Under the pieces are notes generated by a model. It was not told the DNA's origin. It saw only the letters and a list, made by a program, of their open reading frames with translations, and did no database searches. Positions 44,967 to 54,706 of a stretch of 64,000 nt of DNA are shown one piece after another. Position 1 is the stretch's first letter; every line of letters begins with the position of its first letter. The position numbers were made by a program, and so were the translations under genes. Source of the DNA: Alphaproteobacteria bacterium PA2 (GTDB taxonomy: Bacteria; Pseudomonadota; Alphaproteobacteria; Caulobacterales; Caulobacteraceae); the NCBI GenBank assembly GCA_002256425.1, contig NKIZ01000001.1, positions 2,267,001-2,331,000 on the forward strand. The letters run 5' to 3'.

Positions 44967-46238
44967 CTAGGCTGTCCGCTCCAGGACCGCCACGAAGAAG
45001 CCGTCGGTGCCGGCGCTCTTGGGGGTCAGGCGCAGATAACCCTCAGGGGTCAGGTGCTGAACAAATTGCATGGTGGCCGGGCGCACGGCGAAGCCGGAGC
45101 TGCGGGCCAGGAAGGCTGCGACCCGGTCCTCGTCCTCTTCGGCGAGGACGGAGCAGGTCACATAGATCATCCGGCCGCCGACCTTGACGAACTTCGCCCC
45201 CAGATCGAGGACGGCGTCCTGGTCGGCCTGACGCTTGGCGAAGGTCTCTTCGCTGAGCCGCCACTTGGTGTCGGGGTGCCGGCGCCAGGCGCCCGAACCC
45301 GAGCATGGGGCGTCGATGAAGACCACGTCCATGCGGTTATCCAGGCCCTTCAGCGCATCATCATGGACCGGCGAGCGGATCTGCAGGTTACGCACGCCTG
45401 CCCGGTCGCCCCGGCGGATGGTGTCGGCCAGGCGTCGCGCTTCGCTGTCATAGGCGTAGATCTGGCCGGTATTTCCCATGGCCGCGGCCAGGGCCAGGGT
45501 CTTGCCCCCGCCCCCGGCGCAGAGGTCCAGCACCTGGGCGCCCTTGACGTCGCCGGCGCAGGCGGCCGCGATCTGCGAGCCCAGGTCCTGCACCTCGAAC
45601 CAACCCTTGGAAAAGGCCGGAATGGTCTCGACCGAGCCCGCCCGCTCCGAGGCCGCTGGGGCCGGAATACGCAGGGCGGTTTCAAGCTCAGGCAGGGCTT
45701 CGGCGTTCAGGGGCGAGGTCGCCTTCAGCGCCCGGGCCGGATCGGATTTCAGGGTATTGACCCGCAGGTCCACCGGCGCCCGCTCGGAGAGGGCCGCCCC
45801 CTCCTCCGCTGCATGGTCGCCAAACACCCGCTGGAAGGAGGCCTCCAGCCAGGCCGGATAGTCGCCCTGCACCGAAGCCGGGGCGTCAGTCAGTGCAATC
45901 GGCGTGGTCAGGGTGACGCGCTCGGCCTCGGTCAGGGGGCCATGGCCGTGGAACTCTTCGGCGACGGCCTCGGCCAGGCGATCCAGGGACCAGCCCCACT
46001 CGTAAGCGAGCACGCCCAGAATGGCCGCCCGGGGGCTCTCATCGCCCATCCGCCAGCCAAGGGACCGGCGACGGCGCAGGGCGTCCAGGGCCAGGCCCGA
46101 GACATAGGCGCGGTCCTTCGACCCCGCATAGCGGGCCCCCTCGCCCCAGTTCTTGAGCGCCATGCGAATGGGTTTGTGACGGGTTTCGACGTCAGTCAGA
46201 ACTTCAATCGCCGCAGTAACTCGGCCGCCGTCACGCAA
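44967..46238 (-). CDS. RsmB/NOP-family rRNA m5C methyltransferase
   Basis: A 423-residue RNA cytosine-C5 methyltransferase. The N-terminal half is a NusB-like helical domain. The catalytic part has VLDLCAGGGGKTLALAAAMG (SAM loop), VFIDAPCSGSGAWRRHPD (motif IV with Cys and DAPCSG) and YVTCSVL (motif VI nucleophile Cys). The start is TTG 46238, supported by GAGG seven bases upstream. It is 9 bases downstream of the MAPEG gene. Whether the target is 16S C967 (RsmB) or another site cannot be told. Confidence 0.9.
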   Translation of the reverse strand: MRDGGRVTAAIEVLTDVETRHKPIRMALKNWGEGARYAGSKDRAYVSGLALDALRRRRSLGWRMGDESPRAAILGVLAYEWGWSLDRLAEAVAEEFHGHGPLTEAERVTLTTPIALTDAPASVQGDYPAWLEASFQRVFGDHAAEEGAALSERAPVDLRVNTLKSDPARALKATSPLNAEALPELETALRIPAPAASERAGSVETIPAFSKGWFEVQDLGSQIAAACAGDVKGAQVLDLCAGGGGKTLALAAAMGNTGQIYAYDSEARRLADTIRRGDRAGVRNLQIRSPVHDDALKGLDNRMDVVFIDAPCSGSGAWRRHPDTKWRLSEETFAKRQADQDAVLDLGAKFVKVGGRMIYVTCSVLAEEDEDRVAAFLARSSGFAVRPATMQFVQHLTPEGYLRLTPKSAGTDGFFVAVLERTA

Positions 46239-46247
46239 AGGGTAACC

Positions 46248-46645
46248 TCACAGAAAGATCGCCGAAACGACCATCAGGGTGCCGGTGAAGGCGATGAACC
46301 AGACCAGGGTCCGGGTCCAGGGAATGGACAGATAGTACATGGCCGGATGCAGGGCGCGGCCGATCACATAGAGGCCAGAGCCCCACAGGGTGACAGGGCC
46401 GGTCTTGGCCAGCAGGTAGACGACGACCACCGCTGCAGCATGCAGGGGGAAGGTCTCCAGGAAGTTCCGGTAGGACCGCTGCAGGCGGGCCGCGCCGCCA
46501 GACAGGGGGCTTGGCTCATCCTGAGGACCCCGGCCATATTCCAGACCCTGCTGGAACCGGGCGGCAATGGTCGCCCACAGCAGCTGCACCACGCCCACCA
46601 GCACGGCGCAGCCCAGGAGCAGGAGTTCGGCGGAGGGTTTGGGCA

Positions 46646-46646
<1 letters not shown>
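46248..46646 (-). CDS. MAPEG-family membrane protein
   Basis: A 132-residue inner-membrane protein with four helices. The motif RLQRSYRNFLETFPLHAAAV is the MAPEG glutathione/eicosanoid-type signature (R-x-x-x-N-x-x-E-x-x-P). Physiological substrate is unknown. The start codon shares one base with the guaB stop (TGATG), so translation is coupled to guaB. Confidence 0.88.
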
Positions 46647-48877
<2,231 letters not shown>

Positions 48878-48916
48878 GGTTCCAAAGGTGAGCCGCCAAG
48901 AGAAGAGGACCCGTGC

Positions 48917-49543
48917 ATGATCACCATCTGGGGCGGACAGACCTCGCGATCGATCCGGGCCGTCTGGGTGCTGGAGGAGATGGGCCTGCCCTACCAGATC
49001 CGGCAGGTGGACATGCTGGCGCCCGAGCCGGACCCGCAATTCCTGGCGGTCAATCCCGCCTACTACCTCCCGGCCCTGCAGGACGGCGAAGTCGTCATGG
49101 TCGAGTCCATCGCCATCATGGAGTACCTGATGGCCCGCTATGGCCCGACGCCGCTTGCGCCAACACCCCAGTCACCGGACTTTCCCGCCTATCAGCAGTT
49201 CCTGCACCTGGGTGAAGCCGGCCTTGCGACCCTGATGATGCCCGTCGTCGTCAGCCGCTTCCTGGCGCCCGAAGCCGAGCGGGAGAACTGGGGCGCGGCC
49301 TGGTGCGAGCAGGCCTTCCAGAAGCGGCTGAAGCTGGTCAGCGCGCGCCTCGCCGCCTCCCCCTACCTCGCCGGCGAAACCTTCACCGCCGCCGACATCT
49401 CGGTGACCTACGCCCTGGGGCTGGGGCAGAGGAACTGCGGGCTGGTGCTTGGGGATGTGGAGCAGGCGTATATGGAGCGGACGACGGGCCGCGAGGCGTA
49501 CAAGCGGGCTATGGAGAGGTCGTTTGAGGGGGTGGACAATTAG
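48917..49543 (+). CDS. glutathione S-transferase
   Basis: A 208-residue cytosolic enzyme. The thioredoxin-like N-terminal domain starts MITIWGGQTSRSIRAVWVLE with a likely active Ser near residue 10-12, and has the cis-Pro region PAYYLPALQDGEVVMVESIA (glutathione-binding ES). The C-terminal helical domain has ETFTAADISVTYAL, the usual N-capping box region. It lies 40 bases downstream of the tail-tube-like gene and may share its transcript. The physiological electrophile is unknown. Confidence 0.9.
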   Translation: MITIWGGQTSRSIRAVWVLEEMGLPYQIRQVDMLAPEPDPQFLAVNPAYYLPALQDGEVVMVESIAIMEYLMARYGPTPLAPTPQSPDFPAYQQFLHLGEAGLATLMMPVVVSRFLAPEAERENWGAAWCEQAFQKRLKLVSARLAASPYLAGETFTAADISVTYALGLGQRNCGLVLGDVEQAYMERTTGREAYKRAMERSFEGVDN

Positions 49544-49573
49544 GGTTATCCCACAGCGCGCTGAGGCTCCCTT

Positions 49574-51202
49574 CTACCCCTGCGGATGCAGCCCGGGCGC
49601 CTCCTGCCCCGTCCGCGCGACATACTCCGTATAACCCCCGCCATACTGGTGCACCCCCTCCGGGGTCAGTTCCAGCACGCGGTTCGACAGCGCGCCCAGG
49701 AAGTGGCGGTCGTGGGATACGAAGAGCATGGTGCCTTCGAAGTCGGCCAGGGCGGCGACCAGCATTTCCTTGGTGGCCATGTCCAGGTGGTTGGTGGGCT
49801 CGTCCAGGACCAGCAGGTTGGGCGGATCAAACAGCATCTTGGCCATGACCAGCCGGGCCCGCTCGCCGCCGGACAGGACCCGGCAGGGCTTTTCCACATC
49901 ATCGCCTGAAAAGCCGAAACAGCCCGCCAGGGTGCGCAGGGCGCCCTGCCCCGCCTGGGGGAAGGAACTGTCGAGGGACTCGAAAATGGTCTCCTCGCCC
50001 TCCAGCAGGTCCATGGAGTGTTGGGCGAAATAGCCCATCCGCACATTGGCGCCGATGCTGACGGCACCCTGGTCGGGGGCGATGTCGCCGGCCACCAGCT
50101 TCAGCAGGGTGGACTTGCCCGCGCCATTGGCCCCCAGGACGCACCACCGCTCCCGCCGGCGCACCAGGAAGTCGAGGTCGGCATAGATGGGCTGGGATCC
50201 ATAGCCCTTGTGGACGTTGCGCAGGCTGATCACGTCATCCCCTGACCGGGGCGGGCTGCGGAACTCGAACTGGACGGTCTGGCGGCGGCGGGGCGCCTCG
50301 ACCCGCTCGATCTTGTCCAGCTTCTTGACCCGGCTCTGGACCTGGGCGGCGTGGGAGGCCCGGGCCTTGAACCGCTCAATGAATTTGACTTCCTTGGCCA
50401 GCATGGCCTGCTGGCGCTCGTACTGGGCCTGGCGCTGCTGTTCGCTGAGCGCCCGCTGACGGTCGTAGAAGTCGAGGTCGCCGGAATAGGTGATCAGCGA
50501 GCCGCCATCGATCTCCACCACCTTGCCGATGATCCGGTTCATGAAGGCCCGGTCGTGGGAGGTCATCAGGAGGGCGCCGTCATAGGACTTCAGGAAGGCC
50601 TCCAGCCAGATCAGGCTCTCCAGGTCCAGGTGGTTGGAGGGTTCGTCCAGCAGCATGCCGTCGGGCCGCATGAGCAGGATGCGGGCCAGGGCCACGCGCA
50701 TCTTCCAGCCGCCGGACAGCAGACCGACATCGCCGTCCATGCGCTCCTGGCTGAAGCTCAGGCCCGCCAGCACTTCCCGGGCGCGGGCCTCCAGGGCATA
50801 GCCGTCCAGTTCCTCGAACCGCTCCTGCAGCTCGCCATAGCGCTCGATCACGGCCTCGAGTTCGTCGGCTTGGTCGGGATCGATCATGGCCTGTTCGAGC
50901 TGGGCCATTTCGGTGGCGATGGCGCTGACCGGGCCGACCCCGTCCATCACGGCGGCCACGGCGCTCTGGCCCGCCATCTCGCCGACATCCTGGCTGAAAT
51001 AGCCGATGGTCATGCCCGGATCGATGACCACCAGGCCATCGTCGGGGACTTCCTGACCGGTGATCATGCGGAAGAGCGTCGTCTTGCCCGCCCCATTGGG
51101 ACCGACCAGTCCGACCTTTTCGCCCTTCATGACCCCCATGGAGGCGTCAATGAACAGGATCTGGTGGCCGTTCTGCTTGGAGATATTGTCGAGGCGGATC
51201 AT
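49574..51202 (-). CDS. ABC-F family ATPase
   Basis: A 542-residue soluble protein with two ABC ATPase domains and no membrane part, acting on ribosomes in translation. The first domain has GPNGAGKTTL, LSGGWKMRVALARIL and MLLDEPSNHLD. The second has GANGAGKSTL, LSGGERARLVMAKML and LVLDEPTNHLD. A charged linker (residues about 240-310, with RQRALSEQQRQAQYERQQAM) separates them. The EttA/Uup/YbiT/YheS subtype is not assigned; the long C-terminal extension of Uup is absent. Confidence 0.92.
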   Translation of the reverse strand: MIRLDNISKQNGHQILFIDASMGVMKGEKVGLVGPNGAGKTTLFRMITGQEVPDDGLVVIDPGMTIGYFSQDVGEMAGQSAVAAVMDGVGPVSAIATEMAQLEQAMIDPDQADELEAVIERYGELQERFEELDGYALEARAREVLAGLSFSQERMDGDVGLLSGGWKMRVALARILLMRPDGMLLDEPSNHLDLESLIWLEAFLKSYDGALLMTSHDRAFMNRIIGKVVEIDGGSLITYSGDLDFYDRQRALSEQQRQAQYERQQAMLAKEVKFIERFKARASHAAQVQSRVKKLDKIERVEAPRRRQTVQFEFRSPPRSGDDVISLRNVHKGYGSQPIYADLDFLVRRRERWCVLGANGAGKSTLLKLVAGDIAPDQGAVSIGANVRMGYFAQHSMDLLEGEETIFESLDSSFPQAGQGALRTLAGCFGFSGDDVEKPCRVLSGGERARLVMAKMLFDPPNLLVLDEPTNHLDMATKEMLVAALADFEGTMLFVSHDRHFLGALSNRVLELTPEGVHQYGGGYTEYVARTGQEAPGLHPQG

Positions 51203-51257
51203 GGGCGCCCTGCTAGCCTGCTGCAGTGCAAAAGGCCAGCCTCAGGACGCCTCTGCC

Positions 51258-51971
51258 CTACCCCCGCCCCTTGAACCCTGTCGCCACCAGGAAGACCTCG
51301 GAGCTGTCGGCGCGGCTGGCCTTGGGCTTGAAGTTCTTCACGTCGCTGAAGTTCTGCTTGAGCAGGGTCATGACCTGGGAGGTTTCACCCCCCTGGAAGG
51401 CCTTGGCGACGAAGGTTCCCCCTGGGCGCAGGACCGAGATGGCGAAGTCGGCGGCGGCCTCGATCAGGCCCATGATGCGCAAGTGATCCGTGCGGCGATG
51501 GCCCACCGTATTGGGCGCCATGTCTGACAGGACCGCATCCGGCGCCCCGCCCAGCAGGCTGATCAGCAGGGGGCCGCACTCGGGATCGGTGAAGTCCATC
51601 TGCAGGATCTGGGCGGGCGGCAGGGGATCGACGGGCAGAAGGTCGACGCCGACAATATGGGTGACGCCCCGCTCAATGGCCACCTGGGTCCAGCCGCCGG
51701 GGGCCAGGCCCAGGTCGACGATGCGGACGCCGGGGCGCAGGATCTTCAGCCGGTCATCGATCTCCGACAGCTTGTAGGCCGCACGGCTGCGATAGCCGTG
51801 GGCCCGGGCCTTGGCCGAGAAGGGGTCATTGACCTGGCGGGACAGCCAGGCCTGGGAGGACGGGGTCCGCATCTTTGCGGTCTTCAGGCGCGCTGGTTTG
51901 CCGCGGCCTTCCTCGGCGCCGCCGCTGGGCGGCTTGACCATGCGTTTGCGGGGGGGCGGTTCATCACTCAT
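51258..51971 (-). CDS. rlmE: 23S rRNA 2'-O-ribose methyltransferase RlmE (FtsJ/RrmJ)
   Basis: A 237-residue enzyme modifying U2552 in 23S rRNA. An N-terminal basic extension (about 1-45) precedes the fold. Catalytic K-D-K residues are visible in SRAAYKLSEID, AVLSDMAPNTVGHRRTDH and GTFVAKAFQGG. The SAM region is VRIVDLGLAPGGWTQVA. ATG 51971 overlaps the ppx stop (ATGA), so the two are coupled; the upstream open frame is shadow of ppx. Confidence 0.94.
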   Translation of the reverse strand: MSDEPPPRKRMVKPPSGGAEEGRGKPARLKTAKMRTPSSQAWLSRQVNDPFSAKARAHGYRSRAAYKLSEIDDRLKILRPGVRIVDLGLAPGGWTQVAIERGVTHIVGVDLLPVDPLPPAQILQMDFTDPECGPLLISLLGGAPDAVLSDMAPNTVGHRRTDHLRIMGLIEAAADFAISVLRPGGTFVAKAFQGGETSQVMTLLKQNFSDVKNFKPKASRADSSEVFLVATGFKGRG

Positions 51972-53083
51972 GCGGCAGCCGCTCTCGATCGGTTGGTGCG
52001 GCGGCCGCGACGGCGACGACGGCGTTTGGGCGACTGGGCCTCGGACATCAGGGACATGAGCATGCCCTCGCGCAGGCCCCGGTCGGCGACCCGGACCCGG
52101 GTGCAGGGCCAGAGCTCCTGCACGGCCTGGAGGATGGCGGCGCCGGCCAGGACCAGATCGGCCCGGTCGGGGCCGATGCAAGGCTGCTCGGCCCGCTGGG
52201 CGTTGGTGAGGTTCAGCAGCTGGCCGGCCGCGGCGTCGCACTCATCCCGGGTCATCCAGAGACCATCGACCCGGGAGCGCTCATAGCGGCGCAGGCCCAG
52301 GTGCATTCCGGCCAGGCTGGTGATGGCGCCCGAGGTGCCGATCAGGTGGGCCCGGTCGGCGTCGAAGATCGGCCGCATGGGGTCGGCCTTGCGGAATTCC
52401 GCCAGATCCTGCTTCACCCGATCAACCATGGCCCGGAACCAGGTCTGGGTGTCGGTCAGGCCTTCGGGGAAGGCTTCGGCCAGGGTGACCACCCCCAGGG
52501 GAATGGAGACCCAGGCGCGGATCGGCAGGCGGCTGGCCGAGAACTGGCCGATGTCGCCATTGAGCCCGTCAGCGGTGAGGTCGACCCAGGAAAGCTCGGT
52601 GGAGCCACCGCCCACATCCACCACCAGGGCGGCCTCGGCGCTCTTGTCCAGAAGGTTGAGGCAGCCGGCCACGGACAGCTGGGCCTCTTCCTTGGGAGAG
52701 ATGATCTGCAGGTGCAGGCCGGTTTCCTCGGCCACTCTCTGGATGAAGGCCTCGCCATTCTCCGCTCCGCGGCAGGCCTGGGTGGCGATGGCCTTGAGCT
52801 TGATCACCTTGCGGCGGCGGATCTTTTCGGCGCTGACCTTCAGCGCGGCCATGGCCCGCTCCATGGCGTGCTCCGACAGGCGGCCCGAGGCGCCCAGCCC
52901 CTCCCCCAGGCGGACAATGCGCGAATAGGCCTCGACAATCCGGAAGCCCCGGCCCTGTGGGGTGGCGATCAGCAGACGGCAGTTGTTGGTTCCGAGGTCG
53001 AGGGCGCCGAAGCATGGCGGCGCGCTTTCAGACTCTCCCCGATCCCGCACATTGGGGCCGGGCGCATTGTGCGCCGCAGACAT
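51968..53083 (-). CDS. Ppx/GppA exopolyphosphatase/guanosine pentaphosphatase family protein
   Basis: A 371-residue actin-like fold phosphatase. It shows ALDLGTNNCRLLIATPQGRG (phosphate loop 1), VVDVGGGSTELSWVD (phosphate loop 2) and LIGTSGAITSLAGMHLGLRR. It lacks the long C-terminal HD-like part of E. coli Ppx and ends in a basic tail (SPKRRRRRRGRRTNRSR). The short form is common in alphaproteobacteria. Polyphosphate or (p)ppGpp specificity cannot be decided. It is divergent from hspQ and coupled to rlmE. Confidence 0.9.
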   Translation of the reverse strand: MSAAHNAPGPNVRDRGESESAPPCFGALDLGTNNCRLLIATPQGRGFRIVEAYSRIVRLGEGLGASGRLSEHAMERAMAALKVSAEKIRRRKVIKLKAIATQACRGAENGEAFIQRVAEETGLHLQIISPKEEAQLSVAGCLNLLDKSAEAALVVDVGGGSTELSWVDLTADGLNGDIGQFSASRLPIRAWVSIPLGVVTLAEAFPEGLTDTQTWFRAMVDRVKQDLAEFRKADPMRPIFDADRAHLIGTSGAITSLAGMHLGLRRYERSRVDGLWMTRDECDAAAGQLLNLTNAQRAEQPCIGPDRADLVLAGAAILQAVQELWPCTRVRVADRGLREGMLMSLMSEAQSPKRRRRRRGRRTNRSRAAAA

Positions 53084-53102
53084 GGGCCGCCCTGTTCTTA
53101 CG

Positions 53103-53121
53103 CAGACGTCACACAGACGTC
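53103..53121. promoter_or_regulatory. tandem CAGACGTC repeats between ppx and hspQ
   Basis: CAGACGTC occurs at 53103-53110 and 53114-53121, an 11-base period (one helical turn), in the divergent region between ppx (start 53083) and hspQ (start 53239). An inverted pair TGCGC/GCGCA lies at 53179-53193. Helical-turn-spaced direct repeats are typical of response-regulator binding; the regulator is unknown. Confidence 0.4.
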
Positions 53122-53238
53122 TCAGTTGTCGGGCATCCTACAGGATCACGGACTGCGCCGGAAGGCGTTGTCTTGCGCTGCGCTCAATGCGCATTACGTT
53201 CACCTCCCAGTTAGGTGATGTGGTGTAGATTCTTTTCC

Positions 53239-53619
53239 ATGGAAGCTCGATCAGACAGCAGTCGCGCCGGTCGGGGGCCTGAGGCCCTCTCCGAGGTCCG
53301 CCATGCCCGCTATGCGATCGGCGATGTGGTCAAACACCGCGTCTTCTCGTTCCGTGGCGTGATCTTCGACGTGGATCCCACCTTCAACAATACCGAAGAG
53401 TGGTGGCTGTCGATCCCTGAGCACGTGCGGCCGCGCAAGGACCAGCCCTTCTATCACCTGCTGGCCGAGAACGACGAGAACGCCTACGTCGCCTATGTCT
53501 CCGAGCAGAACCTGCTGCCTGACGAGAGCGGCGAGCCCGTGGGGCACCCCCAGGCGCCCGTGATTTTCGAGTCCTTCGACCACGGCCACTACACCCTCCG
53601 CCCCCGGGTCAGCCACTAA
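53239..53619 (+). CDS. hspQ: heat shock protein HspQ
   Basis: A 126-residue YccV-like protein. The conserved core is ARYAIGDVVKHRVFSFRGVI, FDVDPTFNNTEEWWLSIPE, PFYHLLAENDENAYVAYVSE and QNLLPDESGEPV. HspQ proteins bind hemimethylated DNA or act as Lon specificity enhancers. About 25 N-terminal residues precede the core. ATG 53239 is used; an upstream ATG in frame at 53215 is less likely. It is divergent from ppx. Confidence 0.93.
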   Translation: MEARSDSSRAGRGPEALSEVRHARYAIGDVVKHRVFSFRGVIFDVDPTFNNTEEWWLSIPEHVRPRKDQPFYHLLAENDENAYVAYVSEQNLLPDESGEPVGHPQAPVIFESFDHGHYTLRPRVSH

Positions 53620-53639
53620 ACACCTGCATTCGGGCGGTT

Positions 53640-53658
53640 TCCGGAAGATTTTTCCGGA
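53640..53658 (+). terminator. hairpin downstream of hspQ
   Basis: TCCGGAA-GATTT-TTCCGGA, a 7-bp stem and 5-base loop, lies 20 bases after the hspQ stop and 64 bases before phhA. It is followed by CTTTGACC with no strong T-run. It could terminate or attenuate hspQ transcription. Confidence 0.45.
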
Positions 53659-53721
53659 CTTTGACCAATATCGAGCAAAATCCGGACGGAAATTCCGCTC
53701 ATCCTGGGTGAATCTCCACCC

Positions 53722-54537
53722 ATGAACCCCGTGCGCGCCCGTGTGGAAATAGATCAGGCCTGGGACAGCCATACCCGGGTGGATCACCGGGTCTGGGACC
53801 TGCTCTATGCCCGGCAGGTCGAGGTGCTGGAGACCCGGGCCAGCGGGGCCTTCCTGAAAGGTCTGAAGGCCCTCAATCTCGACCGGGGCGGCGTCCCCGA
53901 CTTCCGGGTGCTGAACGCCGACCTGATGGCCCTGACCGGCTGGTCGCTGATCGCGGTTCCCGGTCTGATCACCGACGCCGACTTCTTCGCCCTGCTGGCG
54001 GCCCGCATCTTCCCGGCGGGGCGGTTCATCCGCACGGCTGACCAGTTGAACTATCTGCAGGAACCCGACGTCTTTCATGATGTTTTCGGTCACGCCCCCA
54101 TGCTGGCCGATCCGATTTTCGCCGACTACATGCAGGCTTATGGGCAGGGCGGCCTGCGGGCCCTGGGGCGTGGCCAGCTGCACCATCTGGCGCGGCTCTA
54201 CTGGTACACTGTGGAGTTCGGCCTGGTGGAAGAGCCAGGCGGCCTGAAGATCTATGGGGCTGGCATCGCCTCATCCCATGGGGAGAGCCTCTACGCCCTG
54301 GAAGACCCGGCGCCCCACAGGCTGGGTTTCGACCTGAGGCGGATCATGCGCACCCCCTACCGGATCGACGACTTCCAGAGCCTCTATTTCGCAGTTCCCA
54401 GCCTGCAGACCCTGCTGGAGGCCACCCTGGCCGACTTTGACCAGCTCTACGCCAGCCTGAGCGGCGCGGAAGATCTGGAACTGGGCGCGGTGGTTGAGGG
54501 TGACCGGGTGCTCAGTAAGGGTTTGCCTCCCCGATAG
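53722..54537 (+). CDS. phhA: phenylalanine 4-monooxygenase
   Basis: A 271-residue tetrahydropterin- and iron-dependent hydroxylase converting phenylalanine to tyrosine, the first step of phenylalanine catabolism. The iron site is PDVFHDVFGHAPML (two His) with the Glu of YWYTVEFGLVEEP. The region GLKIYGAGIASSHGES and the C-terminal YRIDDFQSLYFAVPS are typical of bacterial monomeric enzymes. Length matches the family. It stands alone, converging on tamB. Confidence 0.96.
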   Translation: MNPVRARVEIDQAWDSHTRVDHRVWDLLYARQVEVLETRASGAFLKGLKALNLDRGGVPDFRVLNADLMALTGWSLIAVPGLITDADFFALLAARIFPAGRFIRTADQLNYLQEPDVFHDVFGHAPMLADPIFADYMQAYGQGGLRALGRGQLHHLARLYWYTVEFGLVEEPGGLKIYGAGIASSHGESLYALEDPAPHRLGFDLRRIMRTPYRIDDFQSLYFAVPSLQTLLEATLADFDQLYASLSGAEDLELGAVVEGDRVLSKGLPPR

Positions 54538-54565
54538 CGCCCCTTCCGGATGCCCTGCGCCTTAC

Positions 54566-54665
54566 GAACTGGATACCGGCCTTCGCCGGTATGACCGATG
54601 GCGGAAGTCAGGTCGCGGGCCAGTCCCAACCACCGGTCACCCCGGCGAAGGCCGGGGTCCAGTTC
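54566..54665. repeat. REP-like inverted pair between phhA and tamB
   Basis: GAACTGGATACCGGCCTTCG begins copy 1 (54566-54597), and the reverse complement of 54633-54665 reads GAACTGGACCCCGGCCTTCG and continues to match. Each unit is itself palindromic (CCGGCCTTCGCCGG core; GCGAAGGC in the other). Such units are common interspersed elements in alphaproteobacterial intergenic regions. Placed between convergent genes, they could also form a bidirectional terminator. Confidence 0.8.
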
Positions 54666-54706
54666 ATGGGGCTCTGAGTCCGTCATAGCCTCGAGAAGAG
54701 AGCGCC

